Of a DNA stretch of 7,925 nucleotides, positions 1-5,022 are shown piece by piece (the first letter of the stretch is position 1; each line of letters opens with the position of its first letter). The notes beneath the pieces were generated by a model. The model searched no databases. It worked only from the letters and a program-made list of their open reading frames with translations, and had not been told where the DNA came from. A program made the translations under genes and the position numbers. This DNA is from Planctomycetota bacterium (GTDB taxonomy: Bacteria > Planctomycetota > Planctomycetia > Pirellulales > Pirellulaceae), in NCBI GenBank assembly GCA_019347795.1, contig JAHWKS010000209.1:1-7925 (forward strand). Reading direction: 5' to 3'.

Positions 1-323
1 CGCCTTACAACCGGGGGATCAAAGTAGTTAATACTCTCATCCTCTTTTGGCGGCAATCCTCCCTTGTAACGGCCGGCAGTAGAGCGATCGACCCCCAACT
101 TCTTGCCAAACGCGGCAAGAGCATCCTGCTGCTCAGAGATTCCCTGTGTGCGCAGGCGATTTTTATGCTCGTTCCATTCGCGTTGAACATCTTTAAACGC
201 CGGCCGGAAAACCTCCTTGAGTTTACTTGCCCACAGCCGGTGTACCGCCCGCCGCTCAATCCGGAACAGTCCCTCGACGCCGATCTTCCGGATCACCTCC
301 TCGGGCGGCATTACGGATTTCAC
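1..323 (-). CDS. Hypothetical protein, possible HTH DNA-binding, 3' end cut by window
   Basis: I do not recognise this gene. The frame is open from a GTG at 323 to the window edge (about 107 residues visible), so the C-terminus is missing. The start is supported by GGAGG six bases before the GTG; an in-frame ATG four codons further in is the alternative. The N-terminal part is helical and charged (EEVIRKIGVEGLFRIERAVHRLW). A later stretch, roughly residues 68-92 (ALAAFGKKLGVDRSTAGRYK), has the spacing of a helix-turn-helix, as in small phage or plasmid regulators, but this is pattern reading and not a family match. The start lies inside the preceding minus-strand gene (68-base overlap), which suggests translational coupling and a shared function. 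The other minus-strand reading of this stretch (5-259) has no comparable start signal and looks like a shadow. Confidence 0.6.
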   Translation of the reverse strand, partial: MKSVMPPEEVIRKIGVEGLFRIERRAVHRLWASKLKEVFRPAFKDVQREWNEHKNRLRTQGISEQQDALAAFGKKLGVDRSTAGRYKGGLPPKEDESINYFDPPVVR

Positions 324-570
324 GTCGCACCTCCAGCGTTTTTCGATATTCGCTTTTCAAAAAGTTATGCAGGTGAATGATCTGTTCGCGAATGGCTTCG
401 TCTCGAACCTCCTGCAGGTATTCGTCGAGGAACTGCTCGAATCGCCCATTCATTTCCGGATGCCTCTGGAGGATCTCCGGCATTCGCAACGACTCGAAGA
501 ATCCGAGCTCCAATCTGGCGTACTGCCGCAGCTTCTCGTCGCTTACCTCCATAGAACCAACAGCATACAC
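256..570 (-). CDS. Small charged hypothetical protein (about 98-104 aa)
   Basis: Unrecognised. Two starts are possible: GTG at 570 (104 aa) or ATG at 552 (98 aa, beginning MEVSDEKLRQYARLELG). Neither has a strong Shine-Dalgarno sequence, so the start is uncertain. The protein is almost entirely predicted helix with alternating acidic and basic residues (FEQFLDEYLQEVRDEAIREQ near residues 44-63) and an arginine-rich tail. There is no signal peptide, membrane segment or cysteine motif. The composition fits a small soluble helical protein, for example a regulator or a partner of the overlapping downstream gene. It is the first gene of a minus-strand pair and diverges from the sigma factor at 818, so the two directions may share a control region. 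The plus-strand readings over this stretch lack starts with a ribosome binding site and look like shadows. Confidence 0.6.
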   Translation of the reverse strand: MYAVGSMEVSDEKLRQYARLELGFFESLRMPEILQRHPEMNGRFEQFLDEYLQEVRDEAIREQIIHLHNFLKSEYRKTLEVRREIRNAARGGDPEDRRRGTVPD

Positions 571-817
571 CCGCGTCGTCCATCGACCAAGTTTACCCGC
601 AGGTGCGTCAAAAAATGTCGCACGCCGTGCGACCGGTTTTTGTCCGGTTTGCCCAATAATGACGATCGATATCCTTCCAGTGCACAGGGGCCGTCGCTAT
701 GGCCGCCAACCGCCACTCGACTGCTCCGACCGCATGGTGCGCCGGCCGGTAGACGGGCCGTTCACCCGCCTGGCCGCCAGCACCGGCGGTTCGCCCCCCG
801 TTTTCGGTGATCCCATC
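571..817. other. Divergent intergenic region between the minus-strand pair and the sigma gene
   Basis: This 247-base gap has no gene I can support. It contains a perfect hairpin with flanking A and T tracts (610-641) and a direct repeat CCGGTTT at 633-639 and 644-650, spaced 11 bases, which is one helical turn. A weak plus-strand promoter candidate is TTGCCC (649-654) with TATCCT (670-675), spacer 15; each element matches the sigma-70 consensus at four of six bases, which is not convincing. The sigma frame stays open through this gap, with an in-frame ATG at 659, but the peptide it would add looks non-protein-like. Confidence 0.45.
610..641. terminator. Perfect hairpin with A tract and T tract (bidirectional terminator-like)
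   Basis: GTCGCAC (617-623) and GTGCGAC (627-633) pair perfectly over seven bases around the loop GCC. Six A residues (610-615) lie on the left and five T residues (637-641) on the right, so both strands read as a GC-rich stem followed by a U run. The minus-strand version is tighter, with one base between stem and T6. It lies between divergent genes, where a terminator is unexpected, so attenuation, insulation or protein binding to the palindrome are alternatives. Confidence 0.5.
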
Positions 818-1411
818 ATGAACGATGACAGACAACGCGAAATCGAAGGTTTCCAAAGTCGCGTAGGGAAGAGCGGCGCCGCCGAATTTGTCTTTGAAAT
901 GACGCTATTTCACGAGTTGATGCACCACCTTGCTCACCGGATCTGCCGATCCGCCGCCGCGCATCGGCTTCGCCACGATATCGTTCAGGAGGCCTCCCGA
1001 ACGATTTACATATTCCTCACAGACAGGCGGGCCGGCGATTATAACCCGCAGCAAACCGTTCAGCAGTATCTCGAATGCCTGATCTACCGCCATTTGTGGT
1101 GGGCGCGCGGTGCCGCGCTTCGCAGTGAGCGCCGACAGAGCCCGCAGCTCCTCGCCGAGCTGCCGGAGACCCTCCCCGCTGCCTGTTCCGTTGATGAAGA
1201 TTTGTACCAGACTGCTTTCCAACGTGTCGTCGGCGCAGTCTTGGCGATGCGTCCGAACGTGCGATTCGCCGCATGGATGTATTTCTTTGAAAACCGGCCG
1301 CTGAAAGCAATCGCCGGTGCCCTGGGGGTCAATCAAAGTCGGGTCGCGCAACTTTTGGCCGAAGCACGTCAAATCATACGCGCTGTCGTGACGGACCTAC
1401 TCGGCGATTAG
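818..1411 (+). CDS. ECF-like RNA polymerase sigma factor
   Basis: This 197-aa protein probably directs RNA polymerase to a small set of promoters. Residues about 33-105 resemble sigma region 2, with DIVQEA at 54-59 in the place of the usual D-x-x-QE core-binding motif, and an aromatic and arginine-rich segment (YRHLWWARGAALRSER, 90-105) where the -10 contact helix would be. Residues about 147-188 resemble region 4, with a clear helix-turn-helix (PLKAIAGALGVNQSRVAQLL, 161-180). The length matches the extracytoplasmic-function group. The ATG at 818 has GGTGA seven bases upstream; the frame continues further upstream, but that extension (for example ATG 659) looks non-coding. No membrane anti-sigma factor is adjacent. 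The gene is divergent from the minus-strand pair and its TAG overlaps the stop of the convergent gene at 1408-1731. It may regulate the element itself, but no target promoter is identified. A non-sigma DNA-binding protein is the less likely alternative. Confidence 0.78.
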   Translation: MNDDRQREIEGFQSRVGKSGAAEFVFEMTLFHELMHHLAHRICRSAAAHRLRHDIVQEASRTIYIFLTDRRAGDYNPQQTVQQYLECLIYRHLWWARGAALRSERRQSPQLLAELPETLPAACSVDEDLYQTAFQRVVGAVLAMRPNVRFAAWMYFFENRPLKAIAGALGVNQSRVAQLLAEARQIIRAVVTDLLGD

Positions 1412-1731
1412 CTCTCGTTCTCCCCCGCGCGTTGGGCTAGTACTTCGCTGCACGCTCGGAACCACGCGCGGTAGCAGCTGATGCGACCGGCCACCAATCC
1501 CGCCGTCATCGGCTCCAGTTCGCCGCCCAGCAGTTTCTCGATCGCGCCACGATCTACGGGCGGGCCCTCCTCATCGACAAAGGCTGGGCTGACGCCCAGG
1601 GCCTCAAGTTCGGCGCTGAACCGCATTTCACCGTCGTCACCATGTCGTTCGCTCATGACTCCATGATGCATCGAGGGCCGCCCCGAGGGCAACCTCACCG
1701 CGACTTTTTTTCCTTCTAAACTTTCCGCCAT
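1408..1731 (-). CDS. Small hypothetical protein convergent with the sigma factor
   Basis: This 107-aa protein is not assigned to a family. The start is well supported: ATG at 1731 has AAGGAG five bases upstream. The N-terminus (MAESLEGKKVAVRLPSGRPS) is basic and may be flexible. The C-terminal half is helical, with AIEKLLGGELEPMTAGLVAG (63-82) followed by an aromatic and arginine stretch (RISCYRAWFRACSEVLAQR, 83-101). There is no signal peptide or membrane segment. Its TAA shares three bases with the TAG of the sigma gene, so the two transcripts collide tail to tail and antisense effects are possible. A role as a cytoplasmic partner or antagonist of the sigma factor is speculation based only on position. 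Confidence 0.65.
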   Translation of the reverse strand: MAESLEGKKVAVRLPSGRPSMHHGVMSERHGDDGEMRFSAELEALGVSPAFVDEEGPPVDRGAIEKLLGGELEPMTAGLVAGRISCYRAWFRACSEVLAQRAGENES

Positions 1732-1829
1732 TTCTGCTCCTTATTTGGCGACGCTCTTCGGCGTCCTTCCTCCGGTTCACGCCACTTATCCCACGGCCCC
1801 ATGGCCGAAACCCCGCCGTTGGCCTCCAT
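1716..1829 (-). CDS. Possible 37-codon small ORF overlapping the 107-aa gene start
   Basis: A short minus-strand frame runs from ATG 1829 (internal ATG at 1802) to a TAG at 1716-1718, overlapping the start of the next minus-strand gene by 16 bases. That arrangement would suit translational coupling. The peptide is tryptophan- and arginine-rich (MGPWDKWREPEEGRRR, from the internal start). No convincing ribosome binding site precedes either ATG, so this may simply be leader sequence. The Shine-Dalgarno sequence of the downstream gene lies inside this frame. Confidence 0.25.
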   Translation of the reverse strand: MEANGGVSAMGPWDKWREPEEGRRRASPNKEQKWRKV

Positions 1830-1961
1830 GACCGTGGCGAGCCGTGAACGTCGATCAGTGCAACCGCCATTTAAGACGAGCGAGCCCGGCAGCGGCACGA
1901 GTGCCTCCTGCTGGACGAAAAGAACCCACCTGGATGTGCAATCCACACCGAAGAGCACGAC
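1732..1961. other. Divergent intergenic region upstream of the SprT-like gene
   Basis: The gap of 230 bases separates the minus-strand 107-aa gene from the plus-strand run. Apart from the weak small ORF at 1716-1829, I see no RNA gene, strong repeat or good sigma-70 promoter. It must hold at least one promoter if the SprT-like gene begins a transcript. A promoter for an alternative sigma factor, for example the one encoded at 818-1411, would not be recognisable by eye. Confidence 0.4.
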
Positions 1962-2612
1962 ATGACCACGCCCACCGAACGTATTTCGCAGTGCTTCCAT
2001 CTGGCGTACACGCATCTCAACAGCGAGCTGTTCGACGGCGGCCTTCCTGAGTGCCTCATCACGCTGCAGCGACATCGACACAGCTTCGGCTACTTCTGCG
2101 GCAATCGGTTCGTCAACCCGCACGGAGAGACGGCCGACGAGATCGCCCTAAATCCCGCGTACTTCCTTGCACGAACCGATATCGGGGTGCTTTCGACTTT
2201 GGCCCATGAAATGTGCCATCTCTGGCAGCATCACTTCGGCAGGCCGGGGCGTCGCGGTTACCACAACCGCCAGTGGGCAAACAAGATGGTCGAGGTCGGG
2301 CTGCAGCCATCGCATACCGGCGAACCCGGCGGACGCGAGACAGGCGATCAGATGACCCACTACATCGTCACGGGAGGACGGTTCGAGGCCGTATGCGGCG
2401 AGTTGCTCGCCGGCGGCTTTTGCATCCCGTGGGCCGATAAGGAGCATCTCTTTACCTACTTGGGGCCGCCGCCATCCAAGCCGGGGAAACGAGCCGCCGA
2501 CGGAAGCAACCGCTGGAAGTACACGTGCCCCCGGTGCCGCCTCAACGCTTGGGCGAAACCCTACGCGTCCCTCACGTGCGGCGAATGCGGATTGACCATG
2601 CTCAGGAGCTAG
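1962..2612 (+). CDS. SprT-like zinc metallopeptidase with C-terminal zinc ribbon
   Basis: This 216-aa protein belongs to the SprT/Spartan-like metallopeptidases, whose eukaryotic relatives cleave proteins crosslinked to DNA. The substrate of bacterial element-borne members is not firmly known. The catalytic motif HEMCH is at 82-86, and the likely third zinc ligand is H101 in GYHNRQW, which matches the downstream H of the family. The N-terminal part (AYTHLNSELFDGGLPECLIT) is the conserved helix and strand leading into the fold. The C-terminus carries a four-cysteine zinc ribbon, CPRC (189-192) and CGEC (206-209), probably for nucleic-acid or protein binding. All key residues are intact. From memory, close relatives with the same GRPGRRGYHNR core are common on integrative elements and plasmids, which supports an accessory location. 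The ATG at 1962 has only a weak AGAG upstream. It opens the plus-strand run and sits 31 bases before a small ORF. Confidence 0.88.
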   Translation: MTTPTERISQCFHLAYTHLNSELFDGGLPECLITLQRHRHSFGYFCGNRFVNPHGETADEIALNPAYFLARTDIGVLSTLAHEMCHLWQHHFGRPGRRGYHNRQWANKMVEVGLQPSHTGEPGGRETGDQMTHYIVTGGRFEAVCGELLAGGFCIPWADKEHLFTYLGPPPSKPGKRAADGSNRWKYTCPRCRLNAWAKPYASLTCGECGLTMLRS

Positions 2613-2616
2613 TCCA

Positions 2617-2637
2617 CGCCTTCCTCCCCCAAAGGAG
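2617..2637 (+). promoter_or_regulatory. Pyrimidine tract plus AAAGGAG ribosome binding site for the small ORF
   Basis: A pyrimidine run with a single purine (2617-2630) leads directly into AAAGGAG (2631-2637), six bases before the ATG at 2644. The site is stronger than that of the SprT-like gene before it and is the main evidence that the short ORF is translated. Confidence 0.6.
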
Positions 2638-2643
2638 AACCCA

Positions 2644-2736
2644 ATGAGTCTCGATGAAATCCGATTCGACGCCAACGCCCTAGATCGCTGGGCCGACGAC
2701 GGCGGACCTCCGGACCCTCGCGAAGTCCTCGACTAG
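2644..2736 (+). CDS. 30-aa acidic small protein between SprT-like and AlkB genes
   Basis: A short frame of 30 codons plus stop, preceded by a near-perfect AAAGGAG at ideal distance. The peptide starts MSLDEIRFDANALDRWADD and ends in a proline- and aspartate-rich tail (GGPPDPREVLD). It is strongly acidic, with no membrane segment or cysteines. It has the same orientation as its neighbours and is separated by 31 bases from the SprT-like stop and 68 from the AlkB start. It may be a genuine microprotein, for example a modulator of a neighbouring enzyme, or a leader peptide controlling the AlkB gene. It could also be the remnant of a longer gene. I know no family for it. Confidence 0.55.
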   Translation: MSLDEIRFDANALDRWADDGGPPDPREVLD

Positions 2737-2766
2737 GTACGTCATCGTCTTCCCCCGACCCGTGTG

Positions 2767-2796
2767 CTTCTCGTTCCTTTTCCACCTTTTTCGGAG
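2767..2796 (+). promoter_or_regulatory. Pyrimidine tract and ribosome binding site for the AlkB gene
   Basis: A 26-base pyrimidine-rich run (2767-2792, two purines) leads into CGGAG, eight bases before the ATG at 2805. It has the same layout as the leaders of the neighbouring genes. Confidence 0.5.
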
Positions 2797-2804
2797 TAGC
2801 CACC

Positions 2805-3431
2805 ATGACACGTTCTCTCTATCGCACCAGCGACCGCTTTACCTGTCACCTCCTCAACGACATGCACGACTTCTGGGAGGGGAACCTGCCCGAAGAGCTG
2901 CGGTTGTCCCAGGAACAATTCGAGAAGTTGTGGAGCCTTCACCCCGATGACTACCACACGATCTGGATGCCCACCGGACCTGTAAAGACGCCCCGATGGC
3001 AACAAGCCTACGGCAACGACTACGTCTACACCGGCAGGACGAACAAAGCCCTCCCGATCCCCGCCATTCTGCGCCCCTTCCTCGAGTGGTCTCGCGAGCA
3101 CGTGTGCGACGCGCTCGTGGGGATTTTAGTGAATTGGTACGACGGGCGGCTCGGGCATTACATCGGAAAGCACCGCGACAGCACGAAGAACATGGTGCAT
3201 GGCGCGCCGATCGTCACTATCTCGTTCGGCGAAGAGCGGATTTTCCGGCTCCGCCCCTGGAAGGGTACCGCCGGAACGCAACGTGATTTTCCCGCCACTG
3301 ACGGCGCCGTCTTCGTGATGCCGTATGAGACAAACCTCGCGTGGACGCATGAGGTGCCCAAGTCCGCACGATGCACCGGCAGAAGGATTTCAGTCACGTT
3401 GCGGGCGTTCAACGGCTCCGCCAAGAGCTGA
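2805..3431 (+). CDS. alkB: AlkB-family 2-oxoglutarate/Fe(II) dioxygenase
   Basis: This 208-aa protein is predicted to remove alkyl groups (for example 1-methyladenine and 3-methylcytosine) from nucleic acid by oxidative demethylation, using iron, oxygen and 2-oxoglutarate. The core is complete. The iron ligands are H123 and D125 (HRDS) and H182 (WTHEVPK). The 2-oxoglutarate-binding motif is RISVTLR (194-200), corresponding to RxNxTxR of the family with S for N. The strand PIVTISFGEERIFRLR (135-150) and the turn GAVFVMP (167-173) match the double-stranded beta-helix. Residues 63-76 (PRWQQAYGNDYVYT) resemble the nucleotide-recognition lid of the ALKBH2/3 subgroup, so DNA base repair is more likely than protein or lipid oxidation. 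The ATG at 2805 has a GGAG eight bases upstream. It sits behind the SprT-like gene, and together they look like a genome-maintenance cargo. Substrate choice (DNA or RNA) cannot be told from sequence alone. Confidence 0.9.
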   Translation: MTRSLYRTSDRFTCHLLNDMHDFWEGNLPEELRLSQEQFEKLWSLHPDDYHTIWMPTGPVKTPRWQQAYGNDYVYTGRTNKALPIPAILRPFLEWSREHVCDALVGILVNWYDGRLGHYIGKHRDSTKNMVHGAPIVTISFGEERIFRLRPWKGTAGTQRDFPATDGAVFVMPYETNLAWTHEVPKSARCTGRRISVTLRAFNGSAKS

Positions 3432-3441
3432 CGCCCCAATT

Positions 3442-3474
3442 GATGCCGTGGCCATCGGTTCCAAGCGTTTTTTT
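3442..3474 (+). terminator. Weak candidate terminator after the AlkB gene
   Basis: Seven T residues (3468-3474) lie 36 bases after the AlkB stop. The only stem nearby is short (GATG 3442-3445 with CATC 3453-3456) and separated from the T run by 11 bases, so a classical rho-independent terminator is doubtful. The 123-base gap to the next gene is the largest in the plus-strand run, which fits a transcript boundary here. Confidence 0.25.
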
Positions 3475-3522
3475 GTTCCCTGAGGCCGCATGGGCGGCGT
3501 CTCTTGACGTGTAACCCATGCA

Positions 3523-3546
3523 CCTCTCTTCCTCTCTCCCAAGGAG
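3523..3546 (+). promoter_or_regulatory. Pure pyrimidine tract and AAGGAG for the 237-aa membrane protein
   Basis: Eighteen consecutive pyrimidines (3523-3540) run straight into AAGGAG (3541-3546), eight bases before the ATG at 3555. The position of this site decides the start, because the frame is open upstream to a TTG at 3504 that would lie before it. Confidence 0.6.
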
Positions 3547-3554
3547 ATCCTGTC

Positions 3555-4268
3555 ATGACCACCACTCTCACTGACCGCACACCCCGCACCTACCGCGGCG
3601 GCCATCAGTGGCCCACCCACGCCCATGTGCTCGTCGTGGGGATGCTCGCCGGTCTCGTCGCCGGCGTCTGCCTCATGCACGTGCTCGCGCCGAAGCTCTA
3701 CGTTGCGGCGCCATCGCTGGAAACGCGCGTGCCCCCTCCAATCATGTCTCTCCCTCCGAGGATTACGCGACCCCTTCCCCGAAGGACCGGCTACTTCCAC
3801 GACGAAGACGACCGGCTCACGCTCTCGGTCCTGGTGGACTACTTATACTTCCTGCCCGAGAACGCCACCGAGGCTCGCACAAAGATTCTCAGCATGTGCG
3901 AGCCGCTCATCCCCAAGCGTCCGGGCCAGACCGTGCCGGACTTCGTGCGGGTGACGACCAAGCAGTCGCTCGATTTCCTCGACGCAATCCCGAGCGGCCC
4001 GGCCAGTCGCCACGCGCGTCGCATGCTCCTCAGCAGCGGCTGCGGCGCGCCGGAGCGGCTCGGCTTGGCTGAGTGGGAAGCCCACTACGAGCCGTACTTG
4101 GCGCAACTCCCCGCCGATGTCGCCTTCCTCCGTGACTTGCCTCGTCGTGACGGCGAAAGCGTGTACCTGGAATCGAGCGAAGCCCAGGCGGCCATCCACC
4201 GGGCGATTCACTACGTCCAGCAGAACGAGCCGGAGCCGCTCCCGCTCCCCCTTCCGACAAGCTACTAA
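3555..4268 (+). CDS. Single-pass membrane protein of unknown function (237 aa)
   Basis: Unrecognised. The start ATG follows AAGGAG by eight bases. The N-terminal 22 residues are polar, and residues about 23-45 (HAHVLVVGMLAGLVAGVCLM and following) form one strong membrane helix without a signal-peptidase site, so the protein is probably anchored in the inner membrane. A proline-rich linker (PPPIMSLPPRITRPLPRR, 60-77) separates the anchor from a mostly helical domain (about 84-220) with two cysteines (C115, C163) and no catalytic motif I can name. The tail ends in alternating proline, leucine and glutamate. Positive residues before the helix suggest a cytoplasmic N-terminus and an outside C-terminal domain. 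It is the first of the membrane-associated genes leading to the ATPase, so a structural role in an envelope machine is possible but is inferred only from position. Confidence 0.72.
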   Translation: MTTTLTDRTPRTYRGGHQWPTHAHVLVVGMLAGLVAGVCLMHVLAPKLYVAAPSLETRVPPPIMSLPPRITRPLPRRTGYFHDEDDRLTLSVLVDYLYFLPENATEARTKILSMCEPLIPKRPGQTVPDFVRVTTKQSLDFLDAIPSGPASRHARRMLLSSGCGAPERLGLAEWEAHYEPYLAQLPADVAFLRDLPRRDGESVYLESSEAQAAIHRAIHYVQQNEPEPLPLPLPTSY

Positions 4269-4276
4269 CCGACACA

Positions 4277-4312
4277 TTTCCGTTTCCTCACTTTTCCGAA
4301 AGGAGCATTCGC
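4277..4312 (+). promoter_or_regulatory. Pyrimidine tract and AAAGGAG leader of the four-helix membrane protein
   Basis: A pyrimidine-rich run (4277-4297, two purines) precedes AAAGGAG at 4299-4305. The 17 bases from the AAAGGAG through the ATG match the corresponding stretch before the VWA lipoprotein (5009-5025) at 15 positions, so the leaders look related. Confidence 0.55.
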
Positions 4313-4984
4313 ATGACAACTGCCACTGCTACCAGCACGTCCGCTGCCACTGGCGCCATCACCGCGGATCAACATCCGCTCGTCGACGCTTCGCGCCGCG
4401 TGTCCGCCGCCATCGCCTCCGGCAGCAAGTCCCTTGACTGGGCGCTGCTCTGGAAGCGCGTGAAGTTCTGGGCCTGGAACATCCTTACCAAGGTCTGCGT
4501 GACGATCGTCTATCTGGCCCTCATTTCGGCCGGCCTGCGCTACGTGCTCCCGGACATCGGGATGCGGCTCAGCAGGCTGCCGGGGCTGTCGTTCCTCGAC
4601 GCCTACACCGCGACGTACCGGCTCGATCTGGCGCACGTGTTCGCGGTCGTCCCCCTCGTCTCCGCATGGCTGCTCTGGCACTGGAATTGGGAGATCTATT
4701 TGCGGTCTGAAGCCTTCGACCGCCGGTTTGGCCGGTGGGACATCGACCGCGTGAAGCGAGTCGTCGTGACGATGGGCGCCATCATCATCGCGGGCGACGC
4801 GTGTCTGTTCGGCGCGGCGTTCATGCTCGCCAGCTGGGGCGGCGGCTCGAACTTCTCGGCTGCCGCGGTGTTCGCCACGTTCGTCTATGTGACCGTGCTG
4901 GGCTTCGTAACGTTCGTCTCGATGGGCTTGGGCCAGGCCATCGAGGACCACCAGAGGGAACATCTTCCCCCGTCCGAGAACTAA
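4313..4984 (+). CDS. Four-helix integral membrane protein of unknown function (223 aa)
   Basis: The start follows AAAGGAG by seven bases. The first 40 residues are threonine-, serine- and alanine-rich and probably disordered. Four membrane helices are evident at about 57-79, 106-124, 149-173 and 182-205, with the basic loop RSEAFDRRFGRWDIDRVKR between helices 2 and 3. The C-terminal tail is short and charged (QAIEDHQREHLPPSEN). By the positive-inside rule, both ends and the basic loop are likely cytoplasmic. No transporter or enzyme motif is visible, and I assign no family. It lies 44 bases after one membrane protein and 38 before a lipoprotein, in the run that ends with a TraG/VirD4-like ATPase, so a part in a transfer or secretion apparatus is a reasonable but unproven guess. 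Confidence 0.75.
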   Translation: MTTATATSTSAATGAITADQHPLVDASRRVSAAIASGSKSLDWALLWKRVKFWAWNILTKVCVTIVYLALISAGLRYVLPDIGMRLSRLPGLSFLDAYTATYRLDLAHVFAVVPLVSAWLLWHWNWEIYLRSEAFDRRFGRWDIDRVKRVVVTMGAIIIAGDACLFGAAFMLASWGGGSNFSAAAVFATFVYVTVLGFVTFVSMGLGQAIEDHQREHLPPSEN

Positions 4985-4986
4985 CG

Positions 4987-5014
4987 TCTTTCCCCTTTTC
5001 TCCTACAGAAAGGA
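4987..5014 (+). promoter_or_regulatory. Pure pyrimidine tract and AAAGGA leader of the VWA lipoprotein
   Basis: Eighteen consecutive pyrimidines (4987-5004) lie just after the preceding stop, followed by AAAGGA (5009-5014), eight bases before the ATG at 5023. Its core resembles the leader of the preceding gene. Confidence 0.55.
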
Positions 5015-5022
5015 ACATTCCC

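Noticed and set aside
377..817. N-terminal extension of the sigma factor to a 344-aa protein
   Set aside because: The upstream part overlaps the minus-strand gene and reads as Ser/Arg/Pro-rich non-protein-like sequence. The ATG at 818 has a ribosome binding site and gives the usual family length.
1830..2123. Extension of the minus-strand small ORF into a 135-aa gene
   Set aside because: It runs opposite the SprT-like gene's N-terminus, which has clear family residues; only the short end beyond that gene could be considered.
3485..3498. GCCGC-ATGG-GCGGC hairpin as a terminator
   Set aside because: The stem is only five bases and is not followed by a T run; the T run lies before it.
4265..4963. 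232-aa minus-strand open frame
   Set aside because: Low-complexity, His/Arg/Glu-rich product opposite a convincing membrane protein with its own ribosome binding site.
4735..5022. N-terminal extension of the VWA protein upstream of 5023
   Set aside because: The region overlaps the preceding gene and reads as Arg/Gly/His-rich sequence. The signal peptide and ribosome binding site fix the start at 5023.
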